A stretch of 6,747 nucleotides of DNA. Source: Marinosulfonomonas sp. GTDB lineage: Bacteria > Pseudomonadota > Alphaproteobacteria > Rhodobacterales > Rhodobacteraceae. Below the pieces are notes generated by a model that ran no database searches, was not told the origin of the DNA, and saw only the letters and a list, made by a program, of their open reading frames with translations. The number at the start of each line of letters is the position of its first letter. Position 1 is the first letter of the stretch. Below, piece by piece: positions 1-6,334 of this stretch. Location: the NCBI GenBank assembly GCA_026989405.1, contig JALSJL010000017.1:1-6747 (forward strand), read 5' to 3'. Position numbers and translations under genes: made by a program.

Positions 1-344
1 ACCGCAAGGTGTGGGAGAATCTCAGCCACTACTACAAGGTCAACGCCTGGCTGCCGCGCAACTATGTGATGATGAACAAGCAGGTCTGGGATGGTCTCGA
101 CGACGCAACCCGCGCCGAGATTCAGAAAGCCGCTGACGAAACCGGCGCGGCCTGCGCGGCCAAGTCGGAAGAGCTGGCAAACTGGTATTTCGAGCAGCTC
201 GAGGCCAATGGCATGACCGTCACCGACGCCGGCCCCGAGTTTCTGGGGGAACTGAAGGCCATCGGCGAAAAGATGACAGCCGATTGGCTGGAAGCCACGG
301 GCGAAGACGGCCAGGCGATCCTTGACGCCTACAACAAGATGTAA
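1..344 (+). CDS. dctP: TRAP transporter solute-binding protein DctP, C-terminal fragment
   Basis: This is the last ~114 residues of a periplasmic substrate-binding protein of a TRAP transporter; the 5' part, including the signal peptide and most of the ligand site, lies left of the window. The frame is open from the first full codon at position 3 and ends at TAA 342-344. A GTG at 9-11 is internal to the gene, not its start. The fragment shows the DctP-family C-terminal pattern: a segment around NAWLPRNYVMMNKQVWDGL, then amphipathic helices rich in Ala, Glu and Lys (AEIQKAADETGAACAAKSEE), then a 'GMTV' turn and a final helix. Such proteins capture carboxylates or hydroxyacids and deliver them to the DctQM membrane pair, whose genes follow directly. 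The family assignment rests on this pattern plus the dctQ and dctM neighbours. The ligand cannot be read from this part; the arginine that usually binds the carboxylate is in the missing portion. Confidence -1.
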   Translation, partial: RKVWENLSHYYKVNAWLPRNYVMMNKQVWDGLDDATRAEIQKAADETGAACAAKSEELANWYFEQLEANGMTVTDAGPEFLGELKAIGEKMTADWLEATGEDGQAILDAYNKM

Positions 345-356
345 GATCGCGGATCG

Positions 357-381
357 GGCGGCCCTCGCGACGGGGGCCGCC
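357..381 (+). promoter_or_regulatory. GC-rich stem-loop between dctP and dctQ
   Basis: The 63-bp gap between dctP and dctQ holds an inverted repeat. GGCGGCCC (357-364) pairs with GGGCCGCC (374-381). The stem can extend inward by a T-G wobble and two more C-G pairs, leaving a 3-nt loop (368-370). Only two T residues follow, so it is not a classical intrinsic terminator. A stable hairpin at this spot commonly protects the 3' end of the abundant binding-protein mRNA, or partly attenuates transcription into the permease genes. That role is inferred; the structure is read directly from the sequence. Confidence -1.
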
Positions 382-407
382 TTGCAACCTTCCCGGGGGA
401 CAGGGAA

Positions 408-1121
408 ATGAGAGACTGGCAACCGTTTCTGGGCCTGCCGCTGTGGGTCTGGCTGTTCGTTTTTCCGACGTTGCTCGCGCTGTTTTGCGCCTTGCAACGC
501 GACCGCGCGGCGCGGCTGCTGGCGCCGGTCTGGCGCATTCTCGATCGCGTCTACCTGGCCTCGGGCGTCATTGCCGCCGGCTTCATGGTGCTGATCCTGC
601 TGCTGATCGTCGCCCAGATGATCGCCCGCTGGAGCGGCATCACCTTTCCCGGTTCGACCGAGTATGCCGGTTACGCGATGGCCGCCACCTCGTTTTTCGC
701 GCTGGCCCATGCGCTGATGCGCGGCGCCCATATCCGGGTGTCGATCTTTCTCAACCTGAACCGTTTCACGCGGCTCTGGCTTGACGCCGCCGCCACGCTC
801 GTGGCCGCCGTGATCGCCACCTATTTCGCGCGCTACGCGATCAAGTTCAACATCCTGTCCAAGGTGCTGAACGACCGCACCCAGGGGCAGGATTTCGTGC
901 CCGAGTGGCTGATTTCCTTCTTTCGCATGTTCGCCAACCCGCCGACGCAATGGGCGAAAATCTGGGCCGAGACCGGCTCTGACTGGGTCTATACCCCGGT
1001 CTGGCTGCCGCAAATCCCGATGTCGATCGGCACCGTCCTGCTGGCCGTGGCCCTGTGGGACGCGCTGACACGCCTGCTGGTGCGCCGCGTAAGCGCCATC
1101 GTCGGGGAGGCGGTCGAATGA
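408..1121 (+). CDS. dctQ: TRAP transporter small permease DctQ, enlarged form
   Basis: Predicted inner-membrane small subunit of a TRAP transporter, pairing with DctM to import a carboxylate brought by DctP. The 237 residues exceed the usual 160-200 for this family. Hydrophobic segments lie at about 8-29, 47-72, 84-103, 123-146 and 205-226. The last four fit the standard DctQ core, including the family-like 'AHALMRGAHIRVSIFL' stretch (100-115) after the second core helix and 'PVWLPQIPMSIG' (197-208) before the last helix. The first segment is an additional N-terminal helix. A Trp-rich hydrophilic insertion (about 162-193) lies between core helices three and four. Start ATG 408 is supported by GGGGGA at 395-400, 7 nt upstream. 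The stop TGA 1119-1121 overlaps the dctM start in an ATGA arrangement, implying translational coupling. The DctQ call is strong; the role of the extra parts is unknown. Confidence -1.
   Translation: MRDWQPFLGLPLWVWLFVFPTLLALFCALQRDRAARLLAPVWRILDRVYLASGVIAAGFMVLILLLIVAQMIARWSGITFPGSTEYAGYAMAATSFFALAHALMRGAHIRVSIFLNLNRFTRLWLDAAATLVAAVIATYFARYAIKFNILSKVLNDRTQGQDFVPEWLISFFRMFANPPTQWAKIWAETGSDWVYTPVWLPQIPMSIGTVLLAVALWDALTRLLVRRVSAIVGEAVE
1104..1110 (+). promoter_or_regulatory. Ribosome binding site for dctM
   Basis: GGGGAGG lies 7 nt before ATG 1118, inside the 3' end of dctQ. It decides the dctM start: the frame stays open upstream to 1055, but those extra 21 codons would be Arg/Gly-rich and overlap dctQ, whereas ATG 1118 gives a typical DctM N-terminus entering a membrane helix. 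Confidence -1.
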
Positions 1122-2434
1122 ACGAAGTTTACGCAACCGTCGTTTTCATCTTCGTCCTGTTCGCCTTCCTGGGCGGCTCTGTCTGGATCGGGCTGGCGCT
1201 GATGGGGGTCGCCTGGGTCGGGATGGAGCTGTTCACCACGCGGCCGGCGGGCGACGCGATGATCACCACCATCTGGACCGGCGCCAGCAGCTGGACGCTG
1301 ACCGCGCTGCCGCTGTTCATCTGGATGGGCGAGATCCTGTATCGCACCCGATTATCCGAAGACATGTTTCGCGGGCTGGCGCCCTGGATGCGCTGGCTGC
1401 CGGGCGGGCTGCTGCACACCAATATCGCCGGCTGCACCATTTTCGCCGCCGTGTCCGGGTCGTCCGCCGCGACGCTGACCACGGTCGGCAAGATGTCGAT
1501 CCCCGAGCTGCGCAAACGCGGCTACCCCGAACACATGATCATCGGCACGCTGGCCGGCGCGGCCACCCTGGGGCTGATGATCCCGCCGTCGCTGACGCTC
1601 ATCGTCTACGGCGTCACCATCAACGAAAGCATCACCAAGCTGTTCATGGCCGGCATCTTTCCGGGGCTGATCCTGGCCGGGTTGTTCATGCTCTACATCA
1701 TCGGCTGGCATTTCTTCGGCAAGGGCCAGCGCCCCGAACCGGAACCGGCCATGACCCTTGCCCAGATGTTCGCCGAAAGCCGCTTTCTGGTGCCGGTGCT
1801 GATGCTGGTCGCCGTGGTCATCGGGTCGATGTATACCGGCTACGCAACCGCAACCGAAGCCGCCGCCGTCGGCGTGATCGGCGCGCTGTTGCTGGCGTTG
1901 ATGCAGGGCTCGCTGAGCTGGAGCACCTTTGCCGCCTCGCTGATGGGCGCCACCCGCACCTCGGCGATGATCGCGCTGATCCTGATGGGCGCGTTCTTTC
2001 TTTCGCTGTCGATGGGGTTCACCGGGCTGCCGCGGGCGCTGGCGAACTGGATCGACAGCATGAACATGTCGCCGCTGATGCTCATCGTGGCGCTGACGGT
2101 GTTCTACGTCTTTCTCGGCATGTTCCTTGACGGCATTTCTTCCGTGGTGCTGACCATGGCGATTGTCGAGCCGATGATCCGGCAGGCCGGCATCGACGTG
2201 ATCTGGTTCGGCATCTTCATCGTCGTGGTGGTGGAAATGGCGCAGGTGACACCGCCGATCGGCTTCAACCTGTTCGTGCTGCAGGGCATGACCCGGCACG
2301 AAATTTCCTACATCGCCAAGACCGCGGTGCCGATGGTCGCCCTGATGCTGCTGATGGTGGTGATCCTGGTGATCTGGCCGGAAATTGCGACCTGGCTGCC
2401 CGACAACATCCGACAGACGCCCGGGCCGGGATAG
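1118..2434 (+). CDS. dctM: TRAP transporter large permease DctM
   Basis: Large membrane subunit of the TRAP transporter, which forms the Na+-coupled transport pathway. The 438 residues match the usual ~425-440. Family motifs are visible in order: LPGGL (94-98), SGSSAAT (113-119), GLMIPPSLT (152-160), a GYATATEAAAVGV stretch (241-253), GMFLDG (334-339) and TPPIGFNLFV (378-387). The SGSSAAT and TPPIGFN regions belong to the two re-entrant hairpin halves that, in the known SiaQM structures, contribute the sodium and substrate sites. Hydrophobic helices run through the whole length, and the protein ends shortly after a last helix (about 402-420). It starts within the dctQ stop codon (ATGA) and is followed after 109 bp by a beta-hydroxyacid dehydrogenase on the same strand. 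The sequence is intact with no frameshift. Substrate is inferred only from neighbours: a small hydroxylated or sugar acid. Confidence -1.
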   Translation: MNEVYATVVFIFVLFAFLGGSVWIGLALMGVAWVGMELFTTRPAGDAMITTIWTGASSWTLTALPLFIWMGEILYRTRLSEDMFRGLAPWMRWLPGGLLHTNIAGCTIFAAVSGSSAATLTTVGKMSIPELRKRGYPEHMIIGTLAGAATLGLMIPPSLTLIVYGVTINESITKLFMAGIFPGLILAGLFMLYIIGWHFFGKGQRPEPEPAMTLAQMFAESRFLVPVLMLVAVVIGSMYTGYATATEAAAVGVIGALLLALMQGSLSWSTFAASLMGATRTSAMIALILMGAFFLSLSMGFTGLPRALANWIDSMNMSPLMLIVALTVFYVFLGMFLDGISSVVLTMAIVEPMIRQAGIDVIWFGIFIVVVVEMAQVTPPIGFNLFVLQGMTRHEISYIAKTAVPMVALMLLMVVILVIWPEIATWLPDNIRQTPGPG

Positions 2435-2442
2435 CAGCCATG

Positions 2443-2458
2443 CGGCAAGCATTTGCGG
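2443..2458. repeat. Imperfect inverted repeat in the dctM-dehydrogenase gap, possible operator
   Basis: The 109-bp gap after dctM (2435-2543) contains a short dyad with core GCAA-N4-TTGC, flanked by one further matching pair (5 of 8 positions symmetric over 16 bp). It could be a weak regulator site or a minor hairpin. Short dyads occur often by chance in GC-rich DNA, and I cannot identify a matching regulator or clear -35/-10 boxes in this gap. Confidence -1.
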
Positions 2459-2531
2459 TTTCGCCCGCGTTCGGCCAGACTGCCAGGGCAAGGACACGCG
2501 GCCCGGTGTCGGCTCAACCACCGCGCCCTTG

Positions 2532-2542
2532 AGAAGAGGTGA
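2532..2542 (+). promoter_or_regulatory. Ribosome binding site for the first beta-hydroxyacid dehydrogenase
   Basis: AGAAGAGGTGA resembles the full anti-SD complement AAGGAGGTGA with one change. The GAGG core (2536-2539) is 4 nt from ATG 2544 and 7 nt from the adjacent ATG 2547, so either may be used and the second has better spacing. It rules out starts further upstream in the same open frame (from 2385, inside dctM). Confidence -1.
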
Positions 2543-2543
2543 T

Positions 2544-3449
2544 ATGATGGAAAAACCGCAAATCGGGTTCATCGGCCTGGGCCTCATGGGCTCGGCCATG
2601 GTGGAAAGGCTGCAAGAGCTGGGCTACCCGCTGCACGTCCTGGCCAACAAGAGCCGCGCAAATGTCGACGCCGCCGTCGCCCGCGGCGCGACCGAGCACC
2701 AGACCGCGCGCGAGCTGGCCCGCGCCAGCGATATCGTGATGCTGTGCGTCGACACCTCGCAATCCGTCGAAGCGCGCGTTTTTGGCAAGGACGGCATAGT
2801 TTCGGGCGCCCGGCCCGGCACGATGGTCATCGACTTCGGAACATCGCTTCCGGCCTCCACCCGAAAAATCGGCGCCGAGATGGCGCAAAAGGGCGTGGCC
2901 TACATGGACGCTCCCCTGGGCCGGACCCCGGCCTTTGCCCGGCAAGGCAGGCTCAACATCATGGCCGCAGGTTCCGAGGATGACCTTCAGCGCGCCCTGC
3001 CGGTGCTCAACGATCTTGGCGAAAACGTGTTTCACATCGGCCCGCTTGGCACCGGGCATACGCTGAAACTGATCAACAATTTCTTCGCCATGACATCGGC
3101 CACCGCGATGTCGGAAGCCTTTGCAATGGCCGACAAGGCCGGTCTGAAGCGCCAGACGTTGTATGACGTCATGTCGGCCGGGCCACTGCGGTCCGGCATG
3201 ATGGATTTCATCAAGGCCAACGCGATTGACGGCGATCCGAACCAGCTTGCCTTTACCATCGCAAACGCCCGCAAGGACGTGGGGTATTACCTCGAGATGG
3301 CGCGCGACCTCGGGGCCGAAAGCCGCATTGCCCCCTGCCCCGAGGCGGTGCTGGAAAAGGCAACACAAACCGGCTGGGGTGACAGGATGGTCGCTGAAAT
3401 GGTGGATTTCCTGGCACAACAACCGGGCTCGGCCAGACCGAAGGGCTGA
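2544..3449 (+). CDS. Beta-hydroxyacid dehydrogenase (HIBADH family) with GRT substrate motif
   Basis: Cytosolic NAD(P)-dependent dehydrogenase of the 3-hydroxyisobutyrate/tartronate-semialdehyde reductase family, 301 residues (300 if ATG 2547 is used), the normal length. It has an N-terminal Rossmann domain with GLGLMG (11-16) and an all-helical C-terminal domain. The catalytic lysine is K175 in LKLINN (174-179), and the C-terminal KD pair is K244-D245. After the second strand the sequence reads ANKSR (35-39) where NAD-specific members usually have an acidic residue, which hints at NADP(H). Unusually, the substrate loop reads DAPLGRT (122-128), not the common DAPVSGG. The GRT variant is known from the sulfolactaldehyde reductase YihU, where that arginine contacts the sulfonate. 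Here the residue four after N178-equivalent in YihU's serine position is alanine (A182), so the substrate may differ. It sits 27 bp upstream of denD, clearly in one operon. Exact substrate is unassigned. Confidence -1.
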   Translation: MMEKPQIGFIGLGLMGSAMVERLQELGYPLHVLANKSRANVDAAVARGATEHQTARELARASDIVMLCVDTSQSVEARVFGKDGIVSGARPGTMVIDFGTSLPASTRKIGAEMAQKGVAYMDAPLGRTPAFARQGRLNIMAAGSEDDLQRALPVLNDLGENVFHIGPLGTGHTLKLINNFFAMTSATAMSEAFAMADKAGLKRQTLYDVMSAGPLRSGMMDFIKANAIDGDPNQLAFTIANARKDVGYYLEMARDLGAESRIAPCPEAVLEKATQTGWGDRMVAEMVDFLAQQPGSARPKG

Positions 3450-3464
3450 GCGCGGATCCTGAAA

Positions 3465-3471
3465 AAGGAGG
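3465..3471 (+). promoter_or_regulatory. Ribosome binding site for denD
   Basis: AAGGAGG is a near-perfect Shine-Dalgarno 5 nt before ATG 3477, the strongest on the + strand here. It fixes the start, which places the TGGGGFLG nucleotide-binding loop at residue 6 as expected for the family. Confidence -1.
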
Positions 3472-3476
3472 CAGTC

Positions 3477-4463
3477 ATGAGAATTCTGATTACAGGGGGC
3501 GGCGGGTTTCTCGGGCAGAAACTGGCCAGCAGACTGGCCGGCCTCGGGGCGGTCGACAACCGCGAAATTTCGCAGATCGTGCTGGCCGACGTGCAGGAAC
3601 CGGCCGAGGTGCCATCCCGGGTGCCGGTGCGGGCCATGGTCGCCGACATTTCGAAACCGGATGACGTGGCCCGGCTTTTCGAACAGGCGCCAGACCTTGT
3701 CTTTCACCTGGCCGCCGTGGTGTCCGGGGCTGCCGAGGCCGACCTTGATCTCGGCCTGCGCGTCAACATGGCGGGCACGCTGAACCTGCTGAACGCGGCC
3801 CGCCAGAGCGCCGGGTCCACCGGGCGCGCGCCGATGTTCATCTATGCCTCGTCGGTTGCCGTGCACGGCGGCGAAGCGCCACAAACCGTCGTGGACGGGG
3901 TCGAGTTGAACCCGCAATCGTCCTACGGCACGCAAAAGGCCATTGGCGAGCTGCTGTTGCAGGACTTTTCGCGCCGCGGGCTGGTTGACGGGCGCGGGCT
4001 GCGCCTGCCGACCGTCACCATCCGGCCAGGCAAGGCGAACGCGGCGGCCTCGTCTTTCATGTCGTCAATCTTTCGCGACACGCTGCAGGGCAACGCGGCC
4101 GTCTGTCCGGTATCGCCGGATTTTCCGGTCTGGCACACGGCCCCGCGCACCGTCGTGGACAACCTGATACATGCCACCACCATCCCGGCCGATGCCTTCG
4201 GCCCCAACCGCAACCTCAACCTGCCGGGCCGCACCGATACCATCGGCGACATGATCGCCGCCATGACGCGCATCGCCGGCCCCGAGGCCGAAAGGCGGAT
4301 CAGATGGCAACCCGACCCCGCGATCGAAAAGATCGTCATGGGCTGGCGCGGGCACTTCGCGCCGCACAAGGCGCTGTCGCTCGGCTTTAGCGCCGACCGC
4401 TCGTTTGAAGACAGCGTGCGCTTTTTTCTCGAAGACGATATCGAGACGCCTCAGGGCTCCTGA
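3477..4463 (+). CDS. denD: NAD-dependent D-erythronate dehydrogenase-type SDR (DenD family)
   Basis: Extended short-chain dehydrogenase of the NAD-dependent epimerase/dehydratase superfamily, 328 residues, most like D-erythronate dehydrogenase DenD. DenD oxidises D-erythronate at C2 to 2-oxo-tetronate in tetronate catabolism. Seen directly: the Rossmann loop TGGGGFLG (6-13); an acidic D38 closing strand two, favouring NAD; HLAA (77-80); catalytic serine in YASSVAVHG (123-131); and the catalytic pair Y150 and K154 in SSYGTQKAIGE. The stretches SRRGLVDGRGLRLPT (165-179), TIRPGKANAAAS (181-192) and the late PDPAIEKIVMGW (279-290) are ones I associate with the DenD subgroup, as distinct from sugar-nucleotide epimerases. 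The gene is the last of the + strand set, and its final 13 bp overlap the convergent gene. DUF1537 kinase and class II aldolase partners of the known pathway are not in view, so the true substrate may be a related aldonate. Confidence -1.
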   Translation: MRILITGGGGFLGQKLASRLAGLGAVDNREISQIVLADVQEPAEVPSRVPVRAMVADISKPDDVARLFEQAPDLVFHLAAVVSGAAEADLDLGLRVNMAGTLNLLNAARQSAGSTGRAPMFIYASSVAVHGGEAPQTVVDGVELNPQSSYGTQKAIGELLLQDFSRRGLVDGRGLRLPTVTIRPGKANAAASSFMSSIFRDTLQGNAAVCPVSPDFPVWHTAPRTVVDNLIHATTIPADAFGPNRNLNLPGRTDTIGDMIAAMTRIAGPEAERRIRWQPDPAIEKIVMGWRGHFAPHKALSLGFSADRSFEDSVRFFLEDDIETPQGS

Positions 4464-5356
4464 TCGGCGCCGTCGCCCAGCCGGAAACCGGGATTCTGCG
4501 CCTCCAGCCAGCGCAGATAGGCCGCGTGATCGTGGCGCTTCATGTCCAGATCGTGCACCAGTTCGTGAAAGGCCCGCTGCGCCAGCCGTGTCATCGGCAG
4601 TTCAAGCCCGACCTCATCCGCGACCGCCAGCGCGTTGTTCAGGTCTTTCAACTGCATCGCCAACGGACCGCCCGGCACCCAGTTGCGCCCGATCATCCTT
4701 TCGCCGTGCAGTTCCAGAATACGCGAGGTTGCAAACCCGCCCATCAGGGCCTCGCGCACCGCCGCCGGATCGCACCCGCCCTCTTGCGCAAGCAGCAGCG
4801 CCTCGGACACCGCGCCGATGGAAATCGCGACAATCACCTGGTTGGCCAGCTTGGCCACCTGCCCGGCGCCGTGAATGCCCACATGGGTCGGACGGCCCAT
4901 GGTGCTCAGCACCGGCTCCACCGCGCCATAGGCATCGGGGGCGCCACCGGCCATGATCGCAAGCGTTGCGTCTTTCGCCCCGGCTTCGCCCCCTGAAACC
5001 GGCGCATCCAGATGGGCGTGCCCCCGTTCTTGCAGTGCGGCGGCATGGTCGCGGGCAAGGCCGGGCTGGATCGACGACATGTCCACCACAACGGCCCCGG
5101 GCGAAAGCGCAGCAGCCACCCCCGGCGCGCCGAACAGAACCTCTGTCACCGCCGCCCCGTCGCTGAGCATGGTGATCACGATCCCGGCCCCCGCCGCCGC
5201 TTCGGCCGGCGTGGCGCACACGGTGCAGACGTCGCTCAGCCGTTCGGCCTTGTCACGGCTCCGGTTCCAGACCTTCACCGCATGCCCGCCGGCGGCAATG
5301 TTGCGCGCCATCGGCGCCCCCATGATACCGGTTCCCAACAATGCAACGGTCGCCAT
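4451..5356 (-). CDS. Beta-hydroxyacid dehydrogenase (HIBADH / tartronate-semialdehyde reductase-like)
   Basis: Second member of the 3-hydroxyisobutyrate dehydrogenase family in the window, 301 residues, with all canonical motifs. The nucleotide loop is LLGTGIMGAPMA (6-17). Strand two ends in WNRSR (30-34), where N31-R32 favours NADP(H). The substrate motif is DAPVSGGEAGA (117-127), catalytic lysine K169 lies in AKLANQVIVA (168-177), and the C-terminal QLKD (235-238) is present. The KLANQ(V/I)IVA form is typical of tartronate-semialdehyde reductases (GarR/GlxR), so reduction of tartronate semialdehyde to glycerate, or oxidation of a similar 3-hydroxyacid, is plausible. L-threonate dehydrogenase (LtnD) is in the same superfamily and cannot be fully excluded. 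Translation starts at ATG 5356-5354 with a strong Shine-Dalgarno. The gene lies 15 bp downstream of the 2-hydroxyacid dehydrogenase on the same strand. The C-terminal tail (about 285-301) is probably disordered. Confidence -1.
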   Translation of the reverse strand: MATVALLGTGIMGAPMARNIAAGGHAVKVWNRSRDKAERLSDVCTVCATPAEAAAGAGIVITMLSDGAAVTEVLFGAPGVAAALSPGAVVVDMSSIQPGLARDHAAALQERGHAHLDAPVSGGEAGAKDATLAIMAGGAPDAYGAVEPVLSTMGRPTHVGIHGAGQVAKLANQVIVAISIGAVSEALLLAQEGGCDPAAVREALMGGFATSRILELHGERMIGRNWVPGGPLAMQLKDLNNALAVADEVGLELPMTRLAQRAFHELVHDLDMKRHDHAAYLRWLEAQNPGFRLGDGADQEP

Positions 5357-5362
5357 CGGCGT

Positions 5363-5369
5363 CCCTCCT
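5363..5369 (-). promoter_or_regulatory. Ribosome binding site for the - strand beta-hydroxyacid dehydrogenase
   Basis: Read on the - strand this is AGGAGGG, 6 nt before ATG 5356-5354. It lies in the 15-bp gap after the upstream gene's stop (5374-5372), showing the two genes are translated from one message and fixing the start. Confidence -1.
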
Positions 5370-5371
5370 GT

Positions 5372-6304
5372 TCAACCGACGGGCGTCAGCAGGGGCTCGC
5401 CCGCCTGTCCCGCCACCAGATTCTGAAACACCAGGTAGGCCATCGCCCGGCGCGTCTTTTCGGTCGCGCTTGCCTGGTGCGGCGACAGCACCACATTGTC
5501 CATCGCGCGCAGGGCGTCGGGCACATCCGGCTCGGCCGCGAACACATCGAGCGCCGCGCCGCCCAGCTTGCCGGCCTGCAACAGCTCGACCAGGGCCGCC
5601 TCGTCAATCAGCGAACCGCGCCCGACGTTGACGATGGCGCCCTGCGGCCCCAGCGCCTCCAGCACCGCGCGATCGACCAGCCCGGCGGTCTGAACCCCGC
5701 CGGGCACCGCCGCGACAAGCCACTCCACATCGCGCGCCATTTCGGTCAGGTCGTCATAGTAGCGAAACGGCACGTCCTTCTGTGGCCGGCGCCCGTGATA
5801 GACCACATTCATCCGGAACGCCTGCGCACGGCTTGCAATTTCCTTGCCGATCCGTCCGAGGCCAAGAATGCCAACCGTCGCGCCCGCAAGCTCGGAGGTC
5901 AGCGCGAAATTGCCCGCCCGCCAGCACCCGTCACGCACAAATCGGTCCGCCTCGACAATCCGCCGCCCGAGGGCGAGCATCAGCCCCAGCGCAAGCTCTG
6001 CCACCGCATCGTTCAGGACATTCGGCGTATTGGTCACCGCAACCCCGCGCGCCTTCGCGGCCGGCAGGTCAATGGCATCGGTTCCCACGCCGTAGCTCGC
6101 GATCAGCTCCAGCCCCGGCAGGGCATCCATGATCCGGGCCGAGCACCCCGTATGGCCATCGGTCACCATGAAACGGGTGTTCGCGTGATCGGCCAGAAAG
6201 GCCGCCTTGTCCGGCGCTTCCCAATAGCGCGCCACCGCGAATCGCTGCCCCAGAGCTTCGGTCAGATCGGCCGGCATCGGGCCCATCATGATCAGATCAT
6301 CCAT
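5372..6304 (-). CDS. D-2-hydroxyacid dehydrogenase, glyoxylate/hydroxypyruvate reductase type
   Basis: Cytosolic NAD(P)-dependent D-2-hydroxyacid dehydrogenase, 310 residues, of the plant HPPR / bacterial GhrB-like branch. Substrates in this branch are glyoxylate, hydroxypyruvate or related 2-keto acids. The substrate-loop segment SYGVGTD (70-76) is followed by the nucleotide loop GLGRIG (148-153). The catalytic triad is R229 in NVGRGS, E258 in DVFAAEP and H276 in LSPHQAS. After strand two it reads HGRRPQ (170-175), basic where NAD-specific enzymes have Asp, so NADP(H) is favoured. The ending PLLTPVG matches the family terminus. The start ATG 6304-6302 has a modest GGGGG (6313-6309) 4 nt upstream. 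It is 30 bp downstream of the dehydratase gene and 15 bp upstream of the second beta-hydroxyacid dehydrogenase, one likely operon. In this setting it could reduce a 2-keto acid from sugar-acid breakdown; the precise substrate is not readable. Confidence -1.
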   Translation of the reverse strand: MDDLIMMGPMPADLTEALGQRFAVARYWEAPDKAAFLADHANTRFMVTDGHTGCSARIMDALPGLELIASYGVGTDAIDLPAAKARGVAVTNTPNVLNDAVAELALGLMLALGRRIVEADRFVRDGCWRAGNFALTSELAGATVGILGLGRIGKEIASRAQAFRMNVVYHGRRPQKDVPFRYYDDLTEMARDVEWLVAAVPGGVQTAGLVDRAVLEALGPQGAIVNVGRGSLIDEAALVELLQAGKLGGAALDVFAAEPDVPDALRAMDNVVLSPHQASATEKTRRAMAYLVFQNLVAGQAGEPLLTPVG

Positions 6305-6334
6305 CTTGCCCCCAACCGCTTCGCAGCCCGCCCG

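Noticed and set aside
1055..1117. Upstream extension of dctM
   Set aside because: The added residues are Arg/Gly-rich and overlap dctQ. ATG 1118 has a well-spaced GGGGAGG and the ATGA coupling typical of dctQM.
2385..2543. Upstream extension of the first beta-hydroxyacid dehydrogenase
   Set aside because: It would overlap dctM and put 53 unrelated residues before the Rossmann loop, which normally starts within about 10 residues of the N-terminus.
1352..2599. Long open frame on the - strand (415 codons) opposite dctM
   Set aside because: It is antisense to a gene with clear DctM motifs, and its translation is dominated by His, Arg, Gln and Asp, typical of GC-rich shadow frames. It matches no family I know.
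2514..3935. Long open frame on the - strand (473 codons) opposite the first dehydrogenase and denD
   Set aside because: It runs antisense across two conserved genes and the gap between them, has no recognisable motif, and has the low-complexity composition of a shadow frame.
4430..4500. Possible bidirectional terminator at the convergent junction
   Set aside because: Only short palindromes (CGATATCG, CGGCGCCG, CCGG-AAA-CCGG) are present, without a long stem or U tract.
4405..5426. Several + strand open frames opposite the second beta-hydroxyacid dehydrogenase
   Set aside because: They are Pro/Arg/Ala-rich shadows of a gene with complete family motifs and a strong ribosome binding site on the other strand.
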